A stretch of DNA of 64,000 nucleotides from Delphinus delphis (taxonomy: Eukaryota > Chordata > Mammalia > Artiodactyla > Delphinidae), in the NCBI RefSeq assembly GCF_949987515.2, contig NC_082687.1, forward strand, positions 117,657,838-117,721,837. Direction: 5' to 3'. Position numbers and translations under genes: made by a program. Below the pieces are notes generated by a model. That model was not told where the DNA came from and did no database searches. It worked only from the letters and a program-made list of their open reading frames with translations. This document shows positions 1 through 11,173 of this stretch, piece by piece. The stretch's first letter is position 1, and each line of letters begins with the position of its first letter.

Positions 1-2265
1 ACAGCCAACATTGTTCTCAAGCATGAAAAACTGAAACCACTTCCTCTAAGATCAGGAACAAGACAAGGTTGCCCAGTCTCACCACTATTATTCAACATAG
101 TTTTGGAAGTTTTAGCCACAGCAATCAGAGAAGAAAAAGAAATAAAAGGAATCCAAGTCAGAAAAGAAGAAGTAAAGCTGTCACTGTTTGCAGATGACAT
201 GATACTAAACATAGAGAATCCTAAAGATGCTACCAGAAAACTGCTAGAGCTACTGAATAAATTTGGTAGAGTAGCAGGACACAAAATTAATGTACAGAAA
301 TCTCTTGCATTCCTATACACTAATGATGAAAAATCTGAAAGAGAAATTAGGGAAACACTCCCATTTACCACTGCAGCAAAAAGAATAAAATACCTAGGAG
401 TAAACCTACCTAAGGAGACAAAAAACCTGTACGCCTGTATGCAGAAAACTATAAGACACTGATGAAAGAAATTAAAGATGATACAAACAGATGGAGAGAT
501 GTACCATGTTCTTGGATTAGAAGAATCAACATTGTGAAGATGACTATACTACCCAAAGCAATCTACGGTTTCAGTGCAATTCCTATCAAATTACCAGTGG
601 CACTTTTCACAGAAGTAGGACAAAAAATTTCACAATTTCTATGGAAACACAGAAGACCCCGAATAGCCAAAGCAATCTTGAGAAAGAAAAATGGAGCTGG
701 AGGAATCAGGCTCCCTGACTTCAGACTATACCACTAAGCTACAGTAATCAAGACAGTATGATACTGGCACAAAACCAGGAATATCGATTGATGGAACAGG
801 ATACAAAGCCCAGAGAGAAACCCACGCACATATGGTCACCTTTATCTTTGATAAAGGAGGCAAGAATATGCAATGGAGAAAAGACAGCCTCTTCAATAAG
901 TGGTGCTGGGAAAACTGGACAGCTACATGTGAAAGAATGAAATTAGAACACTTCCTAACACCATACAGAAAAATAAACTCAAAACGGATTAAAGACCTAA
1001 ATATAAGGCCAGACATTATAAAACTCTTAGAGGAAAACATAGGCAGGACACTCTATGACATAAATCACAGCAAGATCCTTTTTGACCCACCTCTGAGAGA
1101 AATGGAAATAAAAACAAAAATAAACAAATGGGACCTAATGAAACTTAAAAGCTTTTGCACAGCAAAGGAAACCAGAAACAAGACCAAAAGACAATCCTCA
1201 GAATAGGAGAAAATATTTGCAAATGAAGCCACTGACAAAGGATTAATCTCCAAAATATACAAACAGCACATGCAGCTCAATATCACAAAAACAAGCAACC
1301 CAATCCAAAAATGGGCAGAAGACCTAAATAGACATTTCTCTAAAGAAGATATACAGATTGCCAACAAACACATGAAAGGATGCTCAACATCACTAATCAT
1401 TAGAGAAATGCAAATCAAAACTACTCTGAGGTATCACCTTATACCGGTCAGAATGGCCATCATCAAAAAATCTACAAACAATAAATGCTGGAACACTCTT
1501 GCACTGTTGGTGGGAATGTAAATTGATACAGCCACTATGGAGAACAGTATGGAAGTTCCTTTAAAAACTAAAAATAGAACTACCATACAACCCAGCAATC
1601 TCACTACTGGGCATATACCCTGAGAAACCCATAATTCAAAAAGAGTCATGTACCACAATGTTCATTGAAGCACTATTTACAATAGCCAGGACATGGAAGC
1701 AACCTAAGTGTCCATCGACAGATGAATGGATAAAGAAGATGTGGCACATATATACAACAGAATATTATTTTGCCATAAAAAGTAACAAAATTGAGTGATT
1801 TGTAGTGAGGTGGATGGACCTAGAGTCTGTCATACAGAGTGAAGTAACTCAGAAAGAGAAAAACAAATACCATATGCTAACACATATATATGGAATCTAA
1901 AAAAAAAAAAATGGTTCTGATGAACGTAGGGGCAGGACAGGAATAAAGACGCAGACGTAGAGAATGGATTTGAGGACATGGGGAGGGGGAAGGGTAAGCC
2001 GGGACGAAGTGAGAGAGTAACACTGACATATACACACTACGAAATGTAAAATAGATAGCTAGTGGGAAACAGCTGCATAGCACAGGGAGATCAGCTCGGT
2101 GCTTTGTGACCACCTAGAGGGGTGGGATAGGGAGGGTGGGAGGGAGACACAAGAGGGAGGGGATATGGGGATATATGTATACATATAACTGATTCACTTT
2201 GTTATACACCAGGAACTAACACAACACTGTAAAGCAATTATACTCCAATAAAGATGTTAAAAAAA
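1..2265 (+). mobile_element. L1 retrotransposon 3' portion (cut by the window start)
   Basis: The left end reads through degenerate ORF2. Around 178-300 is reverse-transcriptase sequence with a F-A-D-D catalytic motif, followed by the ORF2 C-terminal region in shifting frames. Stops and frame changes near 420-460 and 735-760 show it is dead. The 3' UTR ends at c-c-a-a-t-a-a-a-g-a-t-g-t-t and an A run at 2259-2265. It is antisense to PDE5A in intron 3. Confidence 0.93.
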
Positions 2266-2489
2266 TTTTTTGCCCATTTTTTTCTCTGCTCTTTGCTTGA
2301 TATTAAGAGATCTGTCCACATACAAAAACTTCGTGTGTGAGTAAGAAATACATACTCTTAATAAGCCTTTACTTATGGAGTTGAAACTTATAGCCTAAAA
2401 CGGCTTTGGGAGAGTGGGAAAGAAAAGCTTGAGATTGTTAGTTTTAATTTTTAATATCAAAAGTACAGTAAGTATCCATGTCATCTAGA

Positions 2490-2652
2490 ATAGTGGTAAA
2501 ATGGGGCTTGTTAAAACACAGCTTGCGGATCCCACCCCCAGAGTTTCAGAGTCAGAGATCTGGGTTGGCGCCTGAGAACTTGTTTTACTAAAAGTTCTCA
2601 GGTGATGCCAAAGGCTGCTGGTGTGGGGAGAAAAAACACTTTGAGAGCCATT
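2490..2652 (+). mobile_element. MER5A-like hAT-Charlie DNA transposon fragment
   Basis: The segment g-c-t-t-g-t-t-a-a-a-a-c-a-c-a followed by c-c-c-a-c-c-c-c-c-a-g-a-g-t-t-t, ending with t-t-t-g-a-g-a-g-c-c-a-t-t-g, matches the MER5A consensus as I recall it. Positions 2266-2489 to its left are AT-rich with nothing recognised. Confidence 0.65.
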
Positions 2653-2724
2653 GATATAGAACTACTAAGCATTAATATTTGTTAATGTTTCCTCTTTTTT
2701 TTAAGTTCAATTAAGATAACAACA

Positions 2725-3225
2725 AACTGGACTTTTTCCTTCCCAGCCTCATTGTATTCCATGCCAAATTTTGCTCATTTGATCCCCAAATGTTTGGGTT
2801 GTCTGCAATTTTTTGCTATTACAAATAATCCACATTGAACATCTCTGTATAGGTCTCCTTGTGCACATGTGCGAAAGCTTTTTTGATGAAATCTTCAAAG
2901 GATTACAGAAATTTATATTTATCAGCAATGTATAAGGGTTCCTGCTAACCTCACGTCCTAACCAACCCCTAGTATTATGAGGCTAAATTTTTAACCTCTG
3001 TCTATCTGTTGGGTATAAAAATGTATCTCATTATTGCTTTAATTTGCATTTTCCTGATTACTAGAGAGCTTTTTAATTATTATTGCTTTTTAGTTATTAT
3101 TGGCTACATTGGTTTTCTTCTTCTGTGTTGCCCATGTGTACCTTTGCCAATTTTGACCTTTTTGTTGTTTTGGGTTGTTTGGCTTTCATTAATGAGTTTG
3201 AGAATCAAGGTTTGATATTTCTTTA
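2725..3225 (-). mobile_element. Ancient L1 fragment, antisense
   Basis: Phrases such as t-t-g-c-t-a-t-t-a-c-a-a-a-t-a-a-t, g-t-g-c-a-c-a-t-g-t-g-c and t-a-a-t-t-t-g-c-a-t-t-t follow the order of an old reverse-oriented L1 ORF2 C-terminal region. Divergence is high. Confidence 0.6.
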
Positions 3226-3585
3226 AATGGTAAGACTGACTTTACTTGGTTGGGACTCATTTTATCCCTCTGTATGTACAGGCATCGCTACACCTATTTC
3301 TCTGAGGAGTATGTTTATCGATCTTCCAGGATTGGAAGACAAGACAGGAACGTGCATAGAAGTGGATGATTTTAGTTTATTCTCACAGCCTGGGTGGCCA
3401 GGAAGAGGGAGCCAAGGTGAAGGGAAGCTTCTAGGAAGTTGAAAGATATAAAGAGCAGTGCTCTGAAGATGACTGGCATCAGAAATACATGACTGATGGC
3501 CAGTGGCCCTAAAATAGTTAATTAATAAACCTATTCACAGCCAAAAAGAAAAAATAAAAAAGAAAGAAAAAAAAACTTATAATGT
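3226..3585 (+). other. Unidentified segment ending in AATAAA plus an A-rich tail
   Basis: This non-repetitive sequence ends with an AATAAA hexamer at about 3523 and, 20 bases later, a long A-rich stretch (3541-3580). That layout resembles the 3' end of a retroposed transcript. No recognisable reading frame or source gene is visible. Confidence 0.35.
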
Positions 3586-3624
3586 CAAAAAGTTTGCCAC
3601 TTAAAAAAAGGAAAAGGGGGGGCC

Positions 3625-3815
3625 TGTTATGTAACAGGCACTTTGTCTGTTAATCCATCTAACCTTCGTCACAACCCTTTCAGGTAGATATTATTATTCC
3701 CATTTTATCACAAGGGCAGCTGATGTTCAGAAAAGTTAAATAGGTAGTGCGAGAACGTACAGACCCAGATGCTCTCCAGGTCTGATCCCAAAGCTTGTGT
3801 TTTTCCTGCTACCCC
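3625..3815 (-). mobile_element. MIR SINE, antisense
   Basis: The reverse-oriented MIR order is visible: c-c-a-t-c-t-a-a-c-c-t-t-c-g-t-c-a-c-a-a, then t-a-t-t-a-t-t-c-c-c-a-t-t-t-t, then a region matching t-c-t-g-a-t-c-c-c-a-a-a-g-c. Confidence 0.65.
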
Positions 3816-3956
3816 CCCGCAGGGGAAAGTGAAACCAGCACTAGTGTATATAAAATACAGGTTCGTAAGCACTATTGTTTAAACTAGAGGAATCATGAAG
3901 ACCATTGGTTTTCCAGTACATCCAAGACTGTCTTCAGACCCCATACACACACTTAT

Positions 3957-4165
3957 CTTTTTTTTTTTTGGCGGTACGCGGGCCTCTCACTGTTGTGGCC
4001 TCTCCTGTTGCGGAGCACAGGCTCCGGACGTGCAGGCTCAGCGGCCATGGCTCACGGGCCCAGCGGCTCTGCAGCATGTGGGATCTTCCTGGACCGGGGC
4101 ACGAACCCGTGTCCCCTGCATCGGCAGGCAGACTCTCAACCACTCCGCCACCAGGGAAGCCCCAT
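3957..4165 (-). mobile_element. CHR-type SINE, antisense
   Basis: It reads T-tail, then c-g-g-c-c-a-t-g-g-c-t-c-a-c, then c-c-a-g-g-g-a-a-g-c-c-c, the reverse complement of the cetacean tRNA-derived SINE. Imperfect direct repeats flank it (c-c-c-c-a-t-a-c...c-t-t-a-t-c-t-t-t). Being in the minus direction it is sense-oriented in PDE5A intron 3. Confidence 0.92.
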
Positions 4166-4243
4166 ACGCTTATCTTTTTAAGGCATGCTTTCATCAAAGG
4201 GAATGGAACAATTTCAAAACTATAACTTTAAGAAACAAAGACA

Positions 4244-4549
4244 GCGCTTCCCGGCCGCCTGCCAATGCAGGGGACACAGGTTCGAGCCCTGGTCCAGGAA
4301 GATCCCACATGTAGCGGAGCAACTAAGCCTGTGTGCCACAACTACTGAGCCTGCGCTCTAGAGCCCGCAAGCCACAATTACTGAGCCCGCGTGCCACAAC
4401 TACTGAAGTCCGCGCGCCTAGACCCCGCACACCGCAACGAAGAGTAGCCCCCGCTCACTGCAACTAGAGAAAGCCCATGTGCAGCGATGAAGACCCAACT
4501 CAGCCAAAAATAAATAAATAAAATAAATTTAAAAAAAAAAAGAAAGAAG
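4244..4549 (+). mobile_element. CHR-1-like SINE, long form
   Basis: A degraded head (g-c-t-t-c-c-c-g-g-c-c) is followed by the repeated c-t-a-c-t-g-a-g-c-c body and an a-a-t-a-a-a-t-a-a-a tail. A 12-base target duplication, g-a-a-a-c-a-a-a-g-a-c-a, occurs at 4232-4243 and 4550-4561. Confidence 0.92.
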
Positions 4550-4749
4550 GAAACAAAGACAAATCCAAAGTGGCTGCTAAAAGTTCTGCTTTCTTTGACT
4601 TCGATTATAAACCTTAAAGACACATTTTTATAGCCAAGAACTACTTACGTAACATAAAGAATCCTATGTTTCAGGGGAAAACAGGTAATAATGCAGTTTC
4701 AAAAATAAGCAGATTATTCAAGAAAAAGCAGAATTAGTCTATGATGATA

Positions 4750-4925
4750 AAAATCAGAACTGTGTTGCCCATGGGTTGTGGGCATTGACAGAGGTGATGA
4801 AAGTGTTCTCTGTCTTGACTGGGGTGTTACACAGATGAATAAACATTTGTCAAACTCATCAAACTGTACATGAAGATCTACATATTTCACTGTATGTAAA
4901 CTTTACCTTGTTTTTCAAAAAGTAT
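4750..4925 (+). mobile_element. Ancient L1 3' fragment
   Basis: The pattern t-c-a-a-a-c-t-c-a-t-c-a-a-a-c-t-g-t-a-c and t-t-c-a-c-t-g-t-a-t-g-t-a-a-a is typical of old L1M/L1ME 3' ends. Positions 4930-5211 beyond it hold nothing recognised. Confidence 0.55.
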
Positions 4926-5215
4926 TTGAAAGTCTTAAAAGTAAATTTGTAATTGCTGATGACATTTGAAAGTGGTGGTCCACGTGCTGAGCTCTCAGCT
5001 GTCCTGGAGCGTGCTGAGGTCCTGACCATCTGCTCTGTGCTATCAGACAGGACGGATGCTCCCCAGATGGCGCCAGGACAAATCCACCGCTGGGGGTCAG
5101 TAGCTGTCCTGCCCTGGGAATGTCGAGTGGGAGAGGTGCCAACCTGAGACTGCATTCCTTCCAGACAAGGGGAAGCTGGGAATAATTCTCAATCTTAGCG
5201 TTTATTCTTATCCCT

Positions 5216-5254
5216 GTGCACGCGCGCGCGCGCACACACACACACACACACACA
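5216..5254. repeat. Compound (GC)n(CA)n alternating tract
   Basis: About seven CG/GC units run directly into about ten CA units, 39 bases of unbroken purine-pyrimidine alternation. Confidence 0.95.
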
Positions 5255-6902
5255 ATTTCCTCTTCCTTGCCAAATACCAAACTCTCTGCCACACCAGCTT
5301 TTAAGCAATGAGGTGAAAAGGTCTTAGAACCACAGGGGCCTGCTGCCTTCTAATCAGATCTTTCTGTCCATTGGGATACAGAGATTCAGGCCTGAGACAG
5401 AGCAGCACATAACCATTGCGAGCAGAGTCTCCTTCTATGCCCTTTAAAAACTGCAGAGACACAAAGGGTACACAGCAGAAAGGAGCCTGCTGTCTTTCCC
5501 ATGGCAGGGTACGCTCAGTGTTTACCATTTTTATTTAACTTTCCATTCCTCCGTTTGTCTGGCCTTGCAACACTCCAAAGGGAGGGAACAGCCATTTTCT
5601 GAACCTCCACTAGGTGACGAGCTCTGTGGTGGACACTGTCACGTTTCTTGTCTCACTATGACCACTGTCAAACCCCCCACTGTGTGTCTGTAACTCATGT
5701 TGGAGCTTCACAGACAAGTCACCTTAAGCACAGATTGGTGAAGAAAGTTGCTCAAGGAATCACTGATCTTAAACCAGCACTCAAGACGTTTTGCTAGAGT
5801 CAGAACTCTTTCTTTCAAACTCTATCTCTCTGCCTATTCGGGAATAAGTCCAAAATAACAATTAAAAAAAATGTGTCCTCAATATATATTGTACAAACTG
5901 CACTTTGTATCAGAATAATTCTATCACTGTTATGCCCACCACTACACATGACATTGCCAAAAATGACTTCAGAGCCTTGGATCTATTTAATAACTATGAT
6001 TTATTTTCAGGGTGGTGTCCTGCGTTCCGCCAGATGCTGGCCTGCAAAGCACACCCTGGACAGTGTTGTTGGATTTGGACTCTGTTAACCCAGGACTGAG
6101 TTTGTTCCAGTACTGCCTGCACTTACAACAGGTCCATGCCTCTCCACCCTGGCCAGGTGCTGCGCTAGTAGGGCTTCCTGATAATTACAGGGTAAAGGGG
6201 TGTGCTCATAAATGTGGGCCTAATACAAACAGAGGAGAAATAACACAGCAAAAGTGGCAAAAAGCAAGCTTCATGCATCAAAACACTGAATAGGCTGAAT
6301 CTCACTTGCAAATTAAAGTTGGTATCAAAGGAACGCCATCTCAGTGGGAGTTGAACTAAATGTTCAGATCAGTGTTCTTGCCTCTACTGGACCATCTAAC
6401 TGCATCACAGCCAGTTAGATATTCACATCATGGAAGCTAGATATTCCTAACATTATCTTAAGAGATCCAGGGGAAAAATGTATGTGTGTTTATAATTTTT
6501 TTACACTCAACAAATCCTTCATATAGAGAATATAACTTATAATATTTTACCTCTAAGTGCTTTTTCCTCCAAATGGAAGATGAGCCTGAAAAGATAATCA
6601 CATACGAAAGCTCAGATGCAGACAGACACCAGTCTCACTGGCAAAACTCCTAGCTTGTGGGTGTTACCAGCACAAAAAGACATGCCCTCCTCCACACAGC
6701 TATGCCAGATAATATACAAAGCAATTAATTTGGAATCATTGTTGGCAACTCTAGATTTTATCATTCTATTATTCCAGTCCATAATTTGCATTTTCAAAAA
6801 CTAAAACAGTAAAGAGTTGGCTGGTAGCTTTTCAGGTACAATCATGAATAAAGATGAAAGAAGGTAATTATTTCACAGTGAGAAAAATGCAGCCTTAAAA
6901 TA
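5255..6902. other. Intronic DNA, no element identified
   Basis: No exon, RNA gene or confident repeat was seen. A weak reverse-oriented MIR-like stretch may lie near 5560-5780. Confidence 0.5.
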
Positions 6903-7050
6903 AGATGACATGGGTATCAATTCCAGCTCTGCTACTTAATAGAGATGGAATATCAGGAAGTTTCCTTAACTTGATGCAGTCCATATTTCTTCATCTAAAA
7001 TGGGGAGGATAACATCAATACAGAATAGTTATTACTGATCTCTAAGGGTC
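6903..7050 (+). mobile_element. MIR SINE fragment
   Basis: The MIR core is visible in order: c-c-a-g-c-t-c-t-g-c-t-a-c-t-t-a, t-t-c-c-t-t-a-a-c-t-t, and a-a-a-a-t-g-g-g-g-a-g-g-a-t-a-a. Confidence 0.65.
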
Positions 7051-7214
7051 GGCAGGAAGATGCTAGTCCTACTACTATTTACCACATAGCCTTGATTAAA
7101 TTTCTACCTGAAATCCCTTAATTTGTCAATCTACTTTGGTTTCCATGCTTCAAGACGGCAGAGAAACATTTTTGAAAAAGAAGTTCTCAGGTCAGCTATT
7201 ATTGCATACCACAG

Positions 7215-8620
7215 ATGCAGTTTAAATGTCACCTCCTCTGTGAAGCATTCTTGTTTCACCTTGCTCTCACGGAGCCTACAGTCTAGGGAGGGGAAACAGA
7301 AATGAACCCGTAAGTTAATATGTAGTATGTCGAATGGTGATTAAGTGCTTAAGTGTCATGAAGAAAACAGCAGGGATAGACATCATCGTAGACAGTCAAT
7401 AAGGATGGCCAAAGAAAGTCTTCCTGAGATGTCATTTGAGTAAAAACCTGAAGGAGGTGACAGACTGAGCCATGTGGAGAACTAGGCAATGGAACTTCAG
7501 ACAAGGAAACAGCAAGTGCAAAGGCCCTGGGGTGCAGAGAAAACAACAACAGTGTGCTAGAGAGGATTAGCAGGGGGAGACAATAGGTGATATCAGAGGG
7601 GCTTCGGGAGCCAGGTCACGGGGGACCTTTCTTAGAGAGTGAAGTGGAAATCCACTGCAGGGTTCTGAGCAGGGGAGGGATGAGATCTAGCATGTTTTCT
7701 AAAATTTGTGTTGAGAATAGACTGAAGGGCGTTAAAGGCTTGAAGCAGGGACACTAGTTAGGGAGGCTACTATAATAATTCAGGTGCTCCATACTGATGG
7801 CTCCACACTGAAGCTCCAGTGTGGTAGAAGTACAGGTGGAGAGCAGTGATTGAAGGGAAAGTCAAGAGTGTTTCCTGATCAGCTGGATATCTACTGTGGG
7901 AGAAAGAAAGAAGGAATTTAGCCTGAATAGCTGGGATGACAGAGAAGTTAAGTGTGGTGGGGATGAGTATAGAGCAGGTTTAGTGGGAAGGAAGATTAGC
8001 AGTGATGTTTTAGACATATTAAGTTCACGATGCCCGCTAGACACATATAGGTAGTCAAGTAAGCAGTTGAATATATGAGTTTAAATTGAAGAAACAATAC
8101 AGTTGCAATGTAAGTTCGGTTGGCACACAAATGGTATTTAAAACTATGAGAGTAAATAAGATCACATAAGCAGTGAGTGAAGGTCCAGGGCTGAGCCATT
8201 TAGCAGTGTTGTGATGAGCGGGCCCCAGCTAAGGAGACAGAGAGGCAGTCAGAGAGATGGAAGGAAAAAACTGGGGAGTCTGAGGTCCTGGAGAGCAAGT
8301 GAAGACAATCTGTCCTGGAGGAATGAGTGATCAACAAGGCCACATGCTGCCGCCCTGCCGGGTAAAGTGAGTACTGAGAAATGATCGTAAGCTCCTGCCC
8401 TATGGACGCCACGCGACCCTGCCAAAAGTGGTTTCCACAGAGCGGTGAGGGTGAAGGCTTGGGTGCAAGGAAATGGAAATGGCAAATGTGGACAACTCTT
8501 TCAAAGAGTTTAGCTCTGATGGTGATCAGAGAAATGGTGATCTCTGAAAGGAGATATGCAGTCCAATGAGCGTTTGCTTTTGTTTTTAAGATGGGAGAAA
8601 TAACAGCGTGTCTGTATGCT
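7215..8620 (+). mobile_element. Long ancient interspersed repeat copy (family not named)
   Basis: About 1.4 kb is collinear with a common old mammalian repeat I recognise but cannot name reliably. Landmarks in order are g-g-a-g-c-c-t-a-c-a-g-t-c-t-a-g, c-a-g-c-a-a-g-t-g-c-a-a-a-g-g-c-c-c-t-g, t-t-t-t-a-g-a-c-a-t-a-t-t-a-a-g-t-t, and g-a-c-a-a-c-t-c-t-t-t-c-a-a-a-g-a-g-t-t. An 855-base open frame on the other strand here is incidental. Confidence 0.5.
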
Positions 8621-9565
8621 GATAAACCAGTTTGGTAGAGAGGGGAATTTTGGTGACTCTGGTCACAGAGGGGAGAGCTGCTGAGCCGTGTCTTGGAGCA
8701 CATGAGATGGGATGAGATCTGGTGCACAAGTGCGAGACTGACTTTGGCTATTTCACAGATGGTTAATGTAAAAGGGAAACCAGAGGATGTAAACTCAGAC
8801 GCAAGAGCAGGGGGAAAGAGAATGGGGAAGTTCTCTTGTGGAATTATTCCTGTAACTGCTTTATTTTTCACTGGAAGAGCAAGACCACCGGATGAAAGTG
8901 GAGATGGGGACGCAACACCGAGACTTGAGGAGAGAGGAGAAAGGAACAGACAGTAAAACAACACCCCCCGCAAAAGAGCTAATGGTTTTGATCCCCACAA
9001 ACCAATTCTCTCCATTGCATGTTTTATTTTAGGGAATATCACAATTCTCCCCACTAGAAAATATTCTAGATTCTTCCTTCTACTTAACCCTCCATCAAAT
9101 CAATCCCTCAACCACCTAAACAGAAGGGTAACAAACCCACTCCTAGTCTGGATTATGCAAAAGTCTCCTTACCAACTTCCCTGCTTCCAGACCCAGGGCT
9201 TTCTCTGTGTATGAACAAATATGGAAATCAAAACCTATCAAGTATGAAATTATGTGGCTCGGGTTAGAGATTAAACAAAGAAAACTCTTCACCCTTAATG
9301 CTATGGCCACACAGATCTTTAAATTACAGCAAATGTTTCTTGGCTTAAAAAAAAAAAAACCAGCACCTCCTTCGCACGGCAGCTTGAGGACGCTTCATGA
9401 TCTTGCCTCAGCTTGGCTGCACAGCCTCGCCTCCAGTGCTAAGGTATTTACTAGACACGTTCCCTCCAATCCTGATCCATGAGGGAGGCAGAAAACAATG
9501 GTGCAGAGAAATAATAAGGATGCACCAGTGAGCATTTTCCACGGGCATTAAGAAGCAGAGTACCG
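8621..9565. other. Intronic DNA, little identified
   Basis: Positions 9080-9480 are pyrimidine-rich and vaguely L2-like (c-t-t-c-c-c-t-g-c-t-t-c-c-a-g-a). A run of A sits at 9348-9359. No gene is supported. Confidence 0.4.
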
Positions 9566-9753
9566 GGCTTCCCTGGTGGCGCAGTGCTTGAGAGTCCGCC
9601 TGCCGATGCAGAGGACGCAGGTTCGTGACCCGGTCTGGGAAGATCCCACATACCGCGGAGCGGCTGGGCCCGTGAGCCATGGCCGCTGAGCCTGCGCTCT
9701 GCAAAGGGAGAGGCCACAACAGTGAGAGGCCTGCATACCGCAAAAAAAAAAAA
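9566..9753 (+). mobile_element. CHR-type SINE
   Basis: The head g-g-g-c-t-t-c-c-c-t-g-g, the body with g-a-g-c-c-a-t-g-g-c-c-g-c-t-g, and an A tail are present. Flanking a-g-a-a-g-c-a-g occurs at 9551 and again at about 9754, a short imperfect target duplication. Confidence 0.93.
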
Positions 9754-10046
9754 AGAAGCAGCAAAGTACCTAAGCTACACACAAACAGTGATCTCATGAA
9801 GACCTGCATTCGCGACATAACATTTTAGAAGACTTTTAATACCTCGATGGTTTGCCGCAGCTCAAACAGCAAGCATCTTCCTCTTCTCCTCAGCCCTCCT
9901 CTTTCAATTCTACTTCCTCTTTTCCCTTTGATTCAAGCCAATCTGGCAGAGCACATACCCCAACTTGCCACCTTATTTAAACCTAGTCTGTGTTACCTCT
10001 GGTAGTTCATATTATTTTTAGTATATGAAAGGTTGAGAAGTACTAA

Positions 10047-10235
10047 TTTTTAAGATTTTTTTTTTATTGAAGTATGGCTGATTTATAATGTTTCAGGTGT
10101 ACAGCAAAGTGACTCAGTTTATACACACACACACACACAATTCTTTTTCAGATTCTTTCCATTATAGGTTATTAGAAGATACTGAATATAGTTTCCTGCG
10201 CTATACAGTAGGCCCTTGTTTAAGATATTATTTTA
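10047..10235 (-). mobile_element. L1 3' end, antisense
   Basis: It begins with a T run, then t-a-t-t-g-a-a-g-t-a-t-g-g-c-t-g-a-t-t-t, an AC run at 10122-10139, and c-t-a-t-a-c-a-g-t-a-g-g. This is the reverse complement of the L1 3' UTR seen elsewhere in the window. Positions 9765-10046 to the left are pyrimidine-rich and unassigned. Confidence 0.8.
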
Positions 10236-10294
10236 ATTAACAAGCAGAGTTCCTCATTTATCACCTGAACAGTTTTTTAAGGAAAGAGACTAAA

Positions 10295-10802
10295 GCCTCA
10301 AAGTGCACATAGTACTTTTGGTGGTTTCACAACATCTCCACACATTCTTTGATACTCTTCTCTTCAAGAGGTGGAGCCTAACTGCCCTCCCCGGGTTCGG
10401 ACTGGACCTAATGCCTGGCTTCTGATGAATGGTTATCGTGAGGCGAAGGTGAACAGGTCTGGGGACTTGATCATACAAGGCAGTGCCGCTTCCTCCTTGC
10501 TCACTCTGCCACGTGCTAAGTACATGGAGTGACTTGTGGAGAGACCCGCTTGGCCGGGAACTGAGGCCTCCTGCCAAAAGCCACGCGAGTGAGCCCTCTG
10601 AGAAGTGCACGCTCGAGCGTGAGTCAGGCGGCCCCTGCTGCCTCCTGAGTGCGGCCACAGGCAGGGAACCTGGGCCAGAAGCACCCAGCCAGCTGGGCCG
10701 CTCTGGCATTTCTGAACCATGGAAACTGAGATAATGAAGGCTGTCGTTCAGAATCACTAAGCTTAGGGTAATTTGTTATGCTGCAAGAGATCACTAATAT
10801 AC
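10295..10802 (+). mobile_element. Old ERV LTR-like element
   Basis: A GC-richer block has the order of an ancient MaLR/ERVL-type LTR: g-t-g-g-a-g-c-c-t-a-a-c-t, g-a-a-c-t-g-a-g-g-c-c-t-c-c-t-g-c-c, g-a-a-a-c-t-g-a-g-a-t-a-a-t, then g-g-t-a-a-t-t-t-g-t-t-a-t-g-c-t-g-c. Exact ends and target duplication were not resolved. Confidence 0.55.
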
Positions 10803-11106
10803 TTACGATCATCAAATAATCTGTAATAATCAAATGGATCTGGAATTCTAAATCCAGGTCATTTTCACTTTATCACTGCTACCAAGTGACACCAAAAAAA
10901 AAAGAAAATTATGATTCAAAAATTTTATAAGATAACATTTATATTTTATTTAAATTCTGCCCAGAATATTAATTTCCACTCTATGGTAGACGAGAAACAA
11001 GTAGGAACTTTTAGATGAGGATTTAATAAGAAGGAATACAGAGTACATAGTTTATAAAGCACTTTACCTATATAATCTTGGCTCTTAGATGAATATAGAT
11101 GTTTGC

Positions 11107-11173
<67 letters not shown>

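Noticed and set aside
103..1521. Reverse-transcriptase-like open frames
   Set aside because: Degenerate L1 ORF2 with frameshifts and stops, not a host gene; annotated as a mobile element.
3895..4314. Open frames of 60-139 codons in SINEs (also near 9451, 28391, 42914, 61694)
   Set aside because: They are translations of CHR SINE bodies, repeating the same G-P-S-R / C-P-L-H-R-Q-A-D peptide on either strand.
8200..9054. 284-codon minus-strand open frame
   Set aside because: Mostly the reverse strand of an ancient repeat; no domain, splice context or recognisable homology.
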